A model generated the notes under the pieces. It did no database searches. It was not told the DNA's origin and saw only the letters and a list, made by a program, of their open reading frames with translations. Shown piece by piece: positions 52,565-63,660 of a stretch of 64,000 nt of DNA. The stretch lies in contig JH720311.1 in the NCBI GenBank assembly GCA_000231825.2, positions 844,026-908,025 of the forward strand, read 5' to 3'. Positions within the stretch are counted from its first letter, which is position 1; the number at the start of each line of letters is the position of its first letter. A program made the translations under genes and the position numbers. This stretch comes from Tetrahymena elliotti 4EA (Eukaryota > Ciliophora > Oligohymenophorea > Hymenostomatida > Tetrahymenidae).

Positions 52565-52637
52565 GCCCGCCTAGCTCAGTCGGTAGAGCGCAAGACTCTT
52601 AATCTTGTGGTCGTGGGTTCGAGCCCCACGGCGGGCT
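52565..52637 (+). tRNA. tRNA-Lys (anticodon CUU), copy 3
   Basis: Third identical copy, 188 bases after the second, preceded by the same GAATT and followed by ATCCGCTTTTTTT. Independent transcription units by Pol III are expected. Confidence 0.95.
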
Positions 52638-52899
52638 ATCCGCTTTTTTTAATTTTTTATATCAAAGCAAAATGAAAATCAGATTAAAAAAACTTCAATA
52701 AGAATCTTTAAAATAATTTTTTTAAACATTTGAAATACCTTTTCTCTTCCAATAAAAGAATAAATAGAATAAATTGAGAAGTAGATAAATATATAGTTTT
52801 ATCTGATTATAAAAGAAAAGAAATTAACAAAAATAAATATCTTAAAGAGTAAATATTAGGATAGCATTTATTTTGTTTGTGTGAGATTTAAATACATTA

Positions 52900-55800
52900 A
52901 TGATAGATATTTTGGTTATTGATGAAATAAACGAATTAGGTATTTGTGAATATTTGTAAGCCTTGATTTAAAGTGGACACAATAAGTGTAGAGAAGTTAA
53001 AATAGATATTGTCAGTATGCGTACTAATTAGGTTGTTTTTGAAAAAATATAAAGATTTTTAAGTGAAAGAAAATTAAATAAAATTAATAATACTAAGAAC
53101 TAATCAATTAATAATATATTTCTATCTTCAACAAAAATAATAGTTTTTGATATTATTAATACATAAGAATAAACAGTCTATGAAGAAAAATAATTGTAGC
53201 AAAATAGCTGAACCATAAAATTTAAAGAGCATATCTTTTAAAATATTTAATTAAATTGAGAGAGAAAGCTCTTTTGACTATTACTCCATCAAGGGTTGTC
53301 TATAGCTGCTCACGGAAAAGAAGCCCTCTTATGTTTAGTTTAAATATATTGGAACAGGGAAATAAAGTTTAGTATTAAAAGTCAATGATTCATTCGTAAT
53401 TAAAATAAAAAAGATCAATAAACATAATGAAAAGGAAATTAGGGATTTAGATATTTTAGTTTAAGCAGTTAGATCTGTTGGAAAGGAAAATTATATTCAT
53501 CAAGTTGACGATAGTTATTTTTTGCAAAGCGACTTTTAAGATAATTAAATTGATTTATTTTATGTTTAAGAAATGGAGTTTGCCACTGGTAAATAATTCA
53601 AATTTTTTAATGCAATTTATAAAGAATTTGTTTGAAATAATTAAAAGGCAACTTTGAAGATTTATTTCTCTAAATGAGAACTAAAAGCATAGATTTGAAA
53701 GACTGGCAAAAAGAAAGAATGACAATTTAGTTATTTGATGCTTTGAATATATTTCATTAATGTGGAAGTTGTCACAGGAATATAAAACCTTCAAATATTT
53801 TATATTTCTTTGAAAATGGAAACTTTATAGTAAAATTAGGTAAAGCAATAAACAAATATTCTTATTTAATTCACCAAAATTGCAAATTAAATAAATTATT
53901 TTATATATCAAAAAACTAAAAGCGGATCTTTAAGTTAATAATACAGAAGATTTTTGTTAGGAATTCAGCTAAATTACTAATCCAGTTAGTTCTTATGTAA
54001 TTCACTTTGATAAATAATTAATTTTGTGGTGACTCTTTTAATTACAATATACTTGTTTACATATATTTTATAATTGATTCTGATTTTGGTATATAGAAAT
54101 ATATTGACGTTTATCAGCCTCTTGAAGCCTATCTTAATCAATATCATAAAAAGGTATATCATTTATTATAATTACCAAATATCTCATTTAACATTATTTT
54201 TTTATTTTTTAATTAGAGCGATTTATTTAGACTTGGATTAGTTCTAGCTTAACTTGACAATCCTTCATTTTAATTTACCAATATAAGCTTTGAGAAATAC
54301 CTTCAATTTCAAACAAACTTTTCAGAAAATATCTTCCCAATCACTGATAACATTAGAAAAGATACATTTTTGTATAAAATTATCTAAAGATGTTTACATA
54401 AAAATCCAAATTAAAGGCAATAAAGTTAATATTACCTTTAAAGCTTAATTGAAAGATAAAAGTCTCTAAACAAAAATTAAGATTTAATTATTTTTTCTTT
54501 CTAGCCAGCATAAGAAGAAGATGAAGAAGTAAAATGAAATGTATTTTCTTCTATTTTATAATCTAAATTTCTTTAAAAAACAGATAAAACTTTTTAACAT
54601 TCTGATTTAATAATTTGGTTAAGATTCTCAAGTACTAGCAAACAAAATTATTTAGCTTAAGAAATATGCGTGTTTTAATGCTCTTGGAGCTGGATCCTAA
54701 GGAATAGTTATAGAAGCTTTAAATAAAGAGTCAAATAGAATAGTTGCCTTAAAAATATAGCTTATAGAAGATCAGTAGAGTAAAGAATAGCTAGAAACGG
54801 AAGTCTAAGTTGTCTAAAGTCTCTAGTCTTAATACATTGTTAAAATTTATGAAGTTGAAATGATTAAAATAGGAAAAAAAGAATTCTATATCACTTAAAT
54901 GGAAAAATGCGACTGTAATTAAATAGATTATTATCAATATTTATTGATTATTTAATAAAAGGTTCCCTTTATCAATACTTAAGAGCTAATTAAGCCTAAT
55001 TTTCTATAGATGAAAAAATGAAAATATAAATTGCTTATTAGATCATTGTTGGATTGAATATACTCCATACTAAAAACATTATTCACAGGGATATTAAGCC
55101 ATAGAACATATTAGTCTGCATTTAAGGATCAGATACTCTTCAAATTAAAATTGGTAAACAATATTTTAGTTTACTATTTTCATTAATCTTTTATAATTTT
55201 GTTAATTTTGCTCAGATTAATTTCATGTAAAAAATACTTTGGACAAAATTAATTCAAAAATTACTAATTACCACAAATAATCAATTTACTACACCCTCTA
55301 TCACTTATTCCAACATTTCTATAAAAGAAATAAAAAACAAAATTATTAATTTTAAGAATCTTATTTGCATAAAAATTTATGAGAAATTACATTTTACACA
55401 ATAAAGTCATTGGATTGATTTGTTCAAAAAGTTATATAAAAATCATTTTTTTTGAAATTTTTTTAATTATTTATTAATAATAAAATAATAAATAGCTGAT
55501 TTTGGATTTGTTAAAGAAGTAAATAAGTAGAATTAACAAGCATCATATGTAAAATAAAGATATTTATTAGTTGGTTTTTAATAATTATGTTTCAAAATAA
55601 GAAAGGGACACCTATGTATTCTGCCCCAGAGTTTTCAAAGAATATAATAACGATGAAAGTAAATTAATTTTAGAATAGCTTATTTATTGAATTAACATTT
55701 ATAATTGAAGTCTGATATATTTAGTTTAGGTATCATACTACTTGAGATAGACAACTATGAAGATTTTAGTTATTCTTTTTAGAACTTTTTACAGTTAATG

Positions 55801-56769
55801 ATTCCTTTCACTGTTCCATTTGAAGGGATAAATTAAATCAGAAGAAACAGCTTCTTATATTAAATAGCTTCATAGTGCTTAAAATATAGTGAGAAATAAA
55901 GGCCTTAATTGAATGTGCTTATTCAATAATTCTAAAAGGAGCAATATAACTAAATACCTTAACTGATTGAAAGAACCTGGGTTGTTAATTGGGAATAAAT
56001 ATTTTCTAAATACTCTGAGCATAAAGACCTTTGTGAGCTCATAAAAAGCAAGGTGGAATCTCAAAAAGAAAATTATCAATAAAACTATACTTTGGAATTA
56101 AATTTTAGTAATTTAAATCTAGAGGATCTGCATATAAAGATTTTTTCTGAAATTATAATTCAATTTTCACTTGCATAAAAGATTGTTTGGAGTTTTAGGT
56201 TTTAACTTTTTTTTTATTTTAACATTTTTAAAATATTATTTTATTTAAAAGTGGAAATTGTATTGAAGATGCAGGTTTATCATCCTTATCATAAGCTTTT
56301 AAAAAATTCCCTCATCTTTTAGATTTAGAGCTGTGGTTTTTGTAAGTTTTTTCAAAAGGTTATTTTAAAATTAAACTCAATAAATAATTCAAAAAGGTGC
56401 AATAAAATTACTGACAGTGGATTATAAAATTTTTGTGAATCAATCAAACACATGCAAAATATACAACAGCTATGTTTAAATTTCTAGTAAGCATTTAATC
56501 CAACACTCAAATACTTAAATTAATTTTTAAACTTAGGGAAAATAAAATATCTGACAAGGGAATTTTGAGTATTCCTGCATGCTTAAAAAGTCATCAGCAT
56601 TTGATAAATTTAAATTTGCATTTTGGGTAAAATTTAAATAAAATGTATATATTTATAATATAAATAAATATGAATTAGATGGAATTACGTTCAAGATGAA
56701 GAACAAGTTATTTAAATATTTGATAGTCAATTTAAAAACAAAATAAAATACTACTAGTTAGATATCTGA
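52900..56769 (+). CDS. Tandem pseudokinase-kinase protein with C-terminal leucine-rich repeats
   Basis: From ATG 53180 fourteen exons sum to 2538 nt (845 residues). An upstream coding-like exon 52900-53142 joins in frame if a 25-nt intron (53143-53167) is real. Domain 1 is kinase-like: IGTGKQSLVLKV, VIKIKK, then CHRNIKPSN in place of HRD and ADLQ in place of DFG, so it is probably inactive. Domain 2 looks intact: LGAGSQGIV, VALKI, IIHRDIKPQN (near 55090), ADFG at 55496 after an intron, YSAPE, SDIFSLG. The C-terminus has at least three RI-type leucine-rich repeats (NKITDSGLQNF, NKISDKGIL) each on its own 90-nt exon. Likely a Ser/Thr kinase controlled by its pseudokinase, with the repeats as a docking surface; substrate unknown. 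Confidence 0.82.
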
Positions 56770-57499
56770 AAATAAAAGTTAAATAAAATTTTAAAAATAA
56801 ATAAATAAATTTATTTTATTTCAAATCAACTAACTAACGAGAAGCTATTTTAAAATTTATACTAGTTAAAAGTTATAATATCAAATTAATTATTGTCTTA
56901 TATACATTCATAATAAATTTTGTCATAATTCAATTTATATTTTAATCATTCTCACTTGCATTTATTTTCATTCAAATCATTTTTATTTTTTTGTTCGAAA
57001 TTGGTCTAAATTCATAAATTGATTCTTTCAATACAATGGAAATATTTTTTATATCACTGAATGGAGTGGAGTTATTTCTGATAATTATTTTATATTGTTA
57101 GTTATGAATTTAATTTAATGGTTACTCAAAAAGCTCTAATAGCATTAATCTAATTAAATACAAAAAAAAATCATCACAATTCTCTAAAAACGTAACTATC
57201 TTATTTTTCTATTTAAATCAGAAAAATAAATCTAATAAATTTTTATTTTCTTGAATCATCCAAAATAAATTTTAATTTATGAAAGAAAGCCATCTGAATA
57301 TACTACTCTTTTACTTTGGGGTTAAAATGAGTAAAATAAATGTTAAGGAAATACTTTAAACAAATTTGTATTTAAATAAAATGTAAATTTCGTATCTATA
57401 ATCACATAAATTATTTCTAAATAAAGAATAATTTATAAATATTTCATATTCAATTAAAATACTACTAATCCTATCTATGATTTAGTTTAATGTTACTTA
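56770..57499. other. AT-rich intergenic region
   Basis: 3' region of the kinase gene; no gene, RNA or repeat recognised before the Arf duplication unit begins. Confidence 0.4.
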
Positions 57500-57599
57500 A
57501 CTCAAATTAATATTTGAAGTAATTTAATTAGTTAGCTGGATTTTCTAAATAATTAAAAATCCTTTTTTTTCTGACAAGGAAAGTAGAGATTTTCTGTTT

Positions 57600-57906
57600 G
57601 AAATTAATATTAAATATTTCGTTTATAAATAGTAAGGAAATTTGAAATGAATGAAGATATGTTAATTCATATTAAATATTTTATACATATTTTGAGTAAA
57701 AAATTGGTATTAGAAATTAGTAAAAATAATGTTAAATTATTTAAAATTTCATACAAATAAGATATGAAATCATTTGCAAATAAATTGCTTTATGGTATTA
57801 ATTAGCTGATGATTAAAGTGTTGCATAATCCTACTAATAAAAATAATACACAAAATATATCAAATAAAAGTAAATATACAATAAAAAAATATTATCATTT
57901 CATAAA
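57600..57906 (+). pseudogene. Possible decayed coding remnant upstream of Arf copy 1
   Basis: A frame with NEDMLIHIKYFIHILSKKL and later KVLHNPTNKNNTQNISNK resembles the corresponding part of unit 2 in amino-acid sequence, but the two copies need different frameshifts to stay aligned. It looks like the remains of a coding region rather than a working gene. Family not recognised. Confidence 0.35.
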
Positions 57907-58448
57907 ATGTGCTCAATAATTTAATAAATAAAAGACAATATATTTTCTCCTAAAAGAATTAGATTATTTTTGCTAGACGTTTCGTGTTCTGGTAAAACAA
58001 CCATACTGAATAAATTAAAGTTAGAATAAATAGTACAATACCTACATAAGGACTTAACATAGAAGAAATTTAGTATAAAGATGTAGTATTTTAAATCGCA
58101 GAAGGAGGAGGAGGTAGAGATAGATTAGACCCTTTATTCATTCATTATATTCATTATGTAAAACTAGTAGATGGAATGATGATTATTTTAGATTCTTCTG
58201 ACCTCAATTACCAAGAATTGCTATAAACCACTTTTAGAAGCTTCTTAAATGAGCTTTATTCTAATAAAAAGATACCTATCTTGCTAATAGCAAATAAAAG
58301 TGATAAATGCAAATTTACAAATGATTAAGTACTTAAGTATGTTGGAGTAGATTAAGTTCAAGATAAAATATTTCATCATATTATACGCACTAATTGCTTT
58401 TCAGGAGAAGGAATTGATGAGGTATTAAGTCATACATACTAAAATTGA
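57907..58448 (+). pseudogene. Broken Arf-like GTPase copy
   Basis: Starts MCSIIQ as in the intact copy at 59015 and keeps a P-loop (DVSCSGKTT). Relative to that copy it has lost four bases in the segment just before switch I (about 58031-58035), which shifts the frame and leads to an early TGA. Further on it has extra 3- and 9-base insertions in the switch II region and a 9-base deletion near the end, all in frame with each other. The coding pattern downstream is still clear, so the frameshift is recent or a sequencing error. Confidence 0.8.
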
Positions 58449-58664
58449 CCAATATCTCCCTAGTTTCAAAAACTAGTTATTTAATTTAAATTAATTATTA
58501 TTAATAAAATTATACATTTTATTAAGATTGTACTATCATATATCAATAACGATTAAACTAATAAAAATCATTAAAATTTTAATGACTTTATAATTTAGAA
58601 TTAAGATACTCAAACTGTTGATTTAAATTAATATTTGTTGTAAATTAATTAGTTAACTGGTTTT

Positions 58665-59014
58665 TTGCAAATAATTAAAAATCCTTTTTTTTCTGACAAG
58701 GAAAGTAGAGATTTTCTGTTTGATATTAATACTAAATATTTCATTCATAATTTGACGATAAGAAAATTTCAAGTGAATGAAGATAATGTTCACGCTAAAT
58801 ATTTTATACATATTTTTAGTAAAAAATTGGTATCAGAAATTAGTAAAAATAATGATAAATTATTTAAAATTTCATTCAAATAAGATATCAAATTGTGGTC
58901 TTAATTATATGACGATTAAATTGTTGCATAATCCTACTCATAAAAATAATACTCAAAATATATCAAATAAAAGAAAATATTCAATAATATAAAAAATATT
59001 TATCATTTCATAAA
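58665..59014 (+). pseudogene. Possible decayed coding remnant upstream of Arf copy 2
   Basis: An open frame begins IIKNPFFSDKESRDFLFD and continues through NEDNVHAKYFIHIFSKKL; after about 58890 the similarity to unit 1 moves into another frame (LLHNPTHKNNTQNISNKRK). No good start codon is present. Either a relic or a fast-evolving short gene with an unseen intron. Confidence 0.35.
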
Positions 59015-59557
59015 ATGTGCTCAATAATTTAAAAAATAAAGGACAAGATATTTTCTCCTAAAAGAATCAAATTATTTTTGCTAGGAGTCTGGTGTTCTGG
59101 TAAAACAACCATACTGTATAGATTAAAATTAGGATAAATAGTGAATACAATACCTACTATTGGATTTAATATTGAAGAAATTTAGTATAAAGATGTATTA
59201 TTTTAAATCACAGAAGCAGGAGGTGGAGATAGATTATACCCTTTATTTGTTCATTATGTAAAAAATGCAGATGGAATGATGGTTATTGTAGATTCTTCTC
59301 ACCTCGATTACCAAGAATTGCTATAAACCACTTTTAGAAGCTGCTTAAATGAGATTTATACTAATAAAAAGATACCTATCTTGATAATAGCAAATAAAAG
59401 CGATAAATGCTAATCTACAAATGATTAAATACTTAAGTATGTTGGAGTTGATTAAGTTCAAGATAAAATATTTCATCATATTATACATACTAATTGCTTT
59501 TCAGGAGAAGGAATTGATGAGGTATTAAGTTGGCTTTATCATACATATTAAAATTGA
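59015..59557 (+). CDS. Divergent Arf-family small GTPase
   Basis: Intronless, 180 residues, the usual Arf length. P-loop GVWCSGKTT at residues 24-32 in the normal place, KLKLGQIVNTIPTIGFN gives switch I with its Thr, NKSDK binds guanine and TNCFSGEG sits at the G5 position. It departs from the family in two ways. The switch II WDVGGQ element reads TEAGGG, so the Asp and the catalytic Gln are missing and GTP hydrolysis may be impaired. Residue 2 is Cys instead of Gly, so N-myristoylation is not expected. True Arfs recruit coats and lipid enzymes to Golgi membranes; this copy may be specialised or decaying. Confidence 0.85.
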
Positions 59558-59745
59558 CCAATATTTCTACAGTTCCAAAAACTTGTTATTTAATTTAAAT
59601 TAATTATTATTAATAAAATAATACATTTTATTATTTAGATTGTTCTATCAAAAATCAATAACTATAATTTATTAAACTAATAAAAATCATTAAAATTTTA
59701 AGGACTTTATAGTTTTAGAATTAATATACTCAAATTATTGATTTT

Positions 59746-60390
59746 TATTTTATATAAAGTAGAGGAAATAACTAAAATACAAACAAAAATAACTTGTAAA
59801 CAAAGATATTAAAATTGATCAATAATTTTTTGAGTAAAAACAAATATTACTAATTGCTATTCATAAAATAACACATTTTTTTATTATCTATTAATTTTTG
59901 CGTGATCAAATTATGATCAGATTTTGAAACCTCTTAAAGCTAACAATTTACTTCAATTTGTATTAAATTTTCATTTCTCTTACTATCTATCATTGTTTAA
60001 AAATAAATTAATCAATTACTTGAATGATGTGGGTTCATTTTCGAAAATTTAATTTTTGGATTTTTTTTTTTAGATTTTGATATTTTTTGAAATACCCAAA
60101 AACCTCTAATTATTAGCTCAAAATTTCAAAATTAAACAAAAAATTTCATGAATTAGGCTTATTATTTAAAAAAATTATTTTTATTTTTATTTTTAGAATA
60201 AAATTTAATTCTGATAAACCGATTTTAAATTTAAGAGAATATTAAAAAGTAAATTTATTTGATGAATATGAGGAGTCATACAAAATAGAGAGTGATATAA
60301 ACTATATTAAATTATTTTAAGATTTGAATAAAAAGTTGGATTGGTAGTGTTAAAAGTGCTTTAAAATAAATAAAATAGAAAATTTTTAAA
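59746..60390. other. AT-rich convergent intergenic region
   Basis: Between the Arf unit and the end of the minus-strand phosphatase gene. No further feature seen. Confidence 0.4.
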
Positions 60391-62392
60391 TCAGTTATTT
60401 CTGATTTGTCCTACTAAAACAGTTATATCATCTGACTTTCCTCCCATGTAATAATGCTTGCTGGCTCTTGCTTTTTGGGCAAAAGGAGAATCATAAAGCC
60501 ATGACAAAGAAAATGTTTTTGCTTAGCTTCCTATATCCTTAGCTAAAGATTAAACGTCAACTATCTTATCCTTCATTACGTACTAAGTTATTTGCTATCT
60601 GATTTATTCAAAACTCAAGTTATCAAATAAACCATCAGAGCCAACAATAATAATATCTTTATCCTTAATTTCATGTTCAAATTCCAAAGCAGTTGATGGA
60701 TTGTCTCCATTACCCATTCCTCCTAACTATTTTTTAAAATATCAAGCATTAATTTACCAAACTAAATGTTTAAAAAAAATAATGTGCAAATGACACATTC
60801 ATTTCTTTATTTTATTAACTTAAACTAAAATAATAAAAGAAAATAATTGAGTTTTTTATTACTTGGTAAGGGAAGTTAAATGATTTTTATTGTTCTTTGA
60901 ATCCAAAAATAAGCTTTGGAGAATTATTTTCATCTATTCTGTAGATACAATAACCTGAGTCACCAATATAAGAAGTCTTCAAGATGTTCTTTTCTTTATC
61001 AACAGTAACTAAAACAAGAGTGCTAGATTTTAGAAAGTTGAATGATAAATATAATTGTTGAAGCGTATTTTAAATTACCTAGAACCCATAATTTATGTGG
61101 CTTAAGCTGAGTGAATGAGAAGAAGCTTAGGATTGCTGATGTACTTAAGTATATTGGACTTATAATTTTGTTCAACACTATATTTTAATGAAAAATTTTT
61201 AATTTTTTACTAGAAGAAGCAGTAATAGTAGAAATAAAGAAAAATAGAAAAAATAAAAATTCTAATTAAAGATATTTATTTGTGTCTTTTCTTTTTTAGT
61301 TCGCTGAACCTAAAATTATCTTTATAGTTTTTGTTTACATAAATTTTTTTGTGGTTCAGCAGAAATTAATCAAAAAACAATATTTTTTAGTTTGAAATGT
61401 CGTATTAATCTAAATAGATTGATTTAAATGTGTGTTTGTTATTTAGAGTTTGTTTATATCCATTTGATTTAATGCAATTTTAAGAAGAAAATTAGAAAAT
61501 TTCCCACTTCCTTAATTTTCATGTTTATTTTGATCAATAATTAATAACCCATCAAAATTAATCAATTTTAATTAAAGATGAAAATTCTTAAATTATTTCT
61601 GCAACAAAATGTGAAAATTTAATCTACATTATATTATTTATAATGTTCATCAAATAATTTTCAAAGCTCTATTTGCTTGCTATTCAATTTTTCTACTTAT
61701 TTTCAAACTCCGCCATTTTATTATAAATTTTCTCAAACAATTCATCTATTTTTTTATTAAATTAAAAAATTACTTTCTAATCAAGCCTCTGCTGTATTCA
61801 GCTGGGTCTATTCCCCTTTCAGCCCAACCTCCAACGCCATCGGCAACTGCTAATAAACTATTTATTTAATAATATTTTTTAAAAATAAACCCAAAAATGC
61901 TTTAAATTTCTTAATCCAACATAAAATTCTCTAATATATTGTATAAATTGAGAGAGAAAAAGGCCATAATTCCAAAAAAGTTACTTTTTATCAGCGAAGT
62001 ATGCATCTTCACCTCCTTTTGCTATTTTATCTGGATGAGGGAGTACCTAAACACTATTAAACAGATTAGAATTGAAAATTGAGCCTAAGTAAAATGAAAT
62101 GAATGTTTTTTACCCAAAATCAAAGTAGTTGTAATGCTTCTTTTCAATACAAGAAGAATCTTGGCTACTATTCTAAATATAAGCTAATACACCAAAGCTA
62201 GTGGCTAACCCTCCAATTAATTGGACTCCTATTTATAAATATATGGATTAAATAACTTAAATATTTTGCAGTTAAAGGCTAGGCTATTTAAAAATTCCCA
62301 TTAAAATAGATTATAAAAAGAAACTAACAATTTTAAAGGCAACTATTACTTTTTTTAGAGAAAAACTTTGATAATTTCTTGACAAACAACAT
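60391..62392 (-). CDS. PP2C-type protein phosphatase, PPTC7-like
   Basis: Start at 62392; introns 62229-62349, 62054-62113 and others downstream. The N-terminus, MLFVKKLSKFFSKKRVQLIG, is basic and amphipathic and could be a mitochondrial targeting sequence. PP2C signatures in order: PHPDKIAKGGEDAYF, AVADGVGGWAERGIDPAEYS, a strand ending IGDSGYCIYRID, LGGMGNGDNPSTAL, IIIVGSDGLFDNLS, and C-terminal YDSPFAQKARA with GGKSDDITVLV. The acidic metal-binding residues of the two-Mn/Mg centre are present. The SPFAQ...GGK.DDITV ending is typical of PPTC7/Ptc7, a mitochondrial phosphatase linked to coenzyme Q and mitophagy control. Location is inferred. Confidence 0.88.
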
Positions 62393-63660
62393 TTTTCTGA
62401 GTGATAGATTATATGTCTTTTTTATCTTTATTGAATATATCTAACTTTATTTAATAACTTCTTTATTTTTCTTTTTTAATAAAATCAGGAGCTGGTTAAT
62501 AAAAAAAGACTATTTAATTTTAATTTTTGATAAAAACAATGATCATTTATTTATTCAAAATAAATTATCCAAACATTATTTATTTGCTCTTAATAGCTCC
62601 TTTCATATTACTAAAATATGTATTTATTAAAGCATACCTACCAACCTGTCACTTTACTTGACTTAATTAATCAGATTAATTCATAATACCAAAATATTAT
62701 AATAACTTAATCTTCATCTGATAACTATCTGCTTAACTGCTTAATCTGCATTTAAATGTAGAGTGTGAAAGTAAAATAAAAGTAGCATTTCAAACAAATT
62801 AAAAAATTAAATAATAAAAGGAAAGATTTTTTGTTGTCAATAAAAAATTTTGTTTTTAAATGTATTTCAAAATAAAAAAATTCTAAACAAAAAATTTTTT
62901 GGTTTACATTTAAATTTTAAAATTTTTAAAAATAAAAAAAATTATTGATGGTTTCGTGTTAAAGAATGATAATTTAATTAATATAATATATTTTTTTTAA
63001 AATCATTTGTTAATATGATATATTTAATAAATTAATAACTAAATAAATCTCAAGTTGCAATACCTGGTAACAGAATTAAAATTATGATTTTTAAGTAAAA
63101 ATATACTTTGAAAGATTAAATAAATCCTTTCTATTTTAATTCATTGATAGTCTTTCAGTTTATCAAAAATTATATTTTGAATTAGAAATATGAAAATATA
63201 TTTTCTTTGTAAATATAAACTGTATTGAATAAATTAGATAGATTTAATTTTCTGCTAAAAGTAAGATAATTAATTATATTGAATAAATTAGATAGATTTA
63301 ATTTTCTGCTAAAAGTAAGATAATTAATTAATTTACAGATATTATCAAAATAATTAAAAAATACTCATTAAATAAGATTAAATATCAAAAGTAAATTATT
63401 TGAAAGGAAAAAAAAAATAGTTGCCAAATTTGAAAATTAATTTAGAAATCTCGGTTTTTTATGATAAATTATTTTAAAGCATTCGACAAAGTTGCTTTTT
63501 TTTGACAAAAAATAAGAAATCAAATAAAAATAATTAATTCAAAGACAAAGATGACTAAAGATTATTTAAAAGTCAGTAAAGTCAGATATTTAATTAAAAT
63601 AATCACTATTTCAAATTTTTAATGATAATTTAATTAATCTTTTTAATCTTTCTGCTTTAA
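62393..63660. other. AT-rich intergenic region
   Basis: 5' region of the phosphatase gene followed by about 1 kb without a recognisable gene. It includes the perfect 54-bp tandem duplication. Confidence 0.4.
63223..63330 (+). repeat. Perfect 54-bp tandem duplication
   Basis: The 54 bases beginning TATTGAATAAATTAGATAG at 63223 are repeated without a mismatch from 63277. Confidence 0.9.

Larger units (their letters stand above)
57500..58615 (+). repeat. Arf-like tandem duplication, unit 1
   Basis: Matches 58616-59745 over its whole length, including non-coding flanks (for example AATTAAAAATCCTTTTTTTTC at both starts and TTTAATTTAAATTAATTATT in both 3' flanks), with scattered substitutions and small indels. 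Unit length is about 1.1 kb. Confidence 0.85.
58616..59745 (+). repeat. Arf-like tandem duplication, unit 2
   Basis: Second copy of the 1.1-kb unit, directly adjacent to unit 1 and in the same orientation. It carries the intact GTPase frame. Confidence 0.85.
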
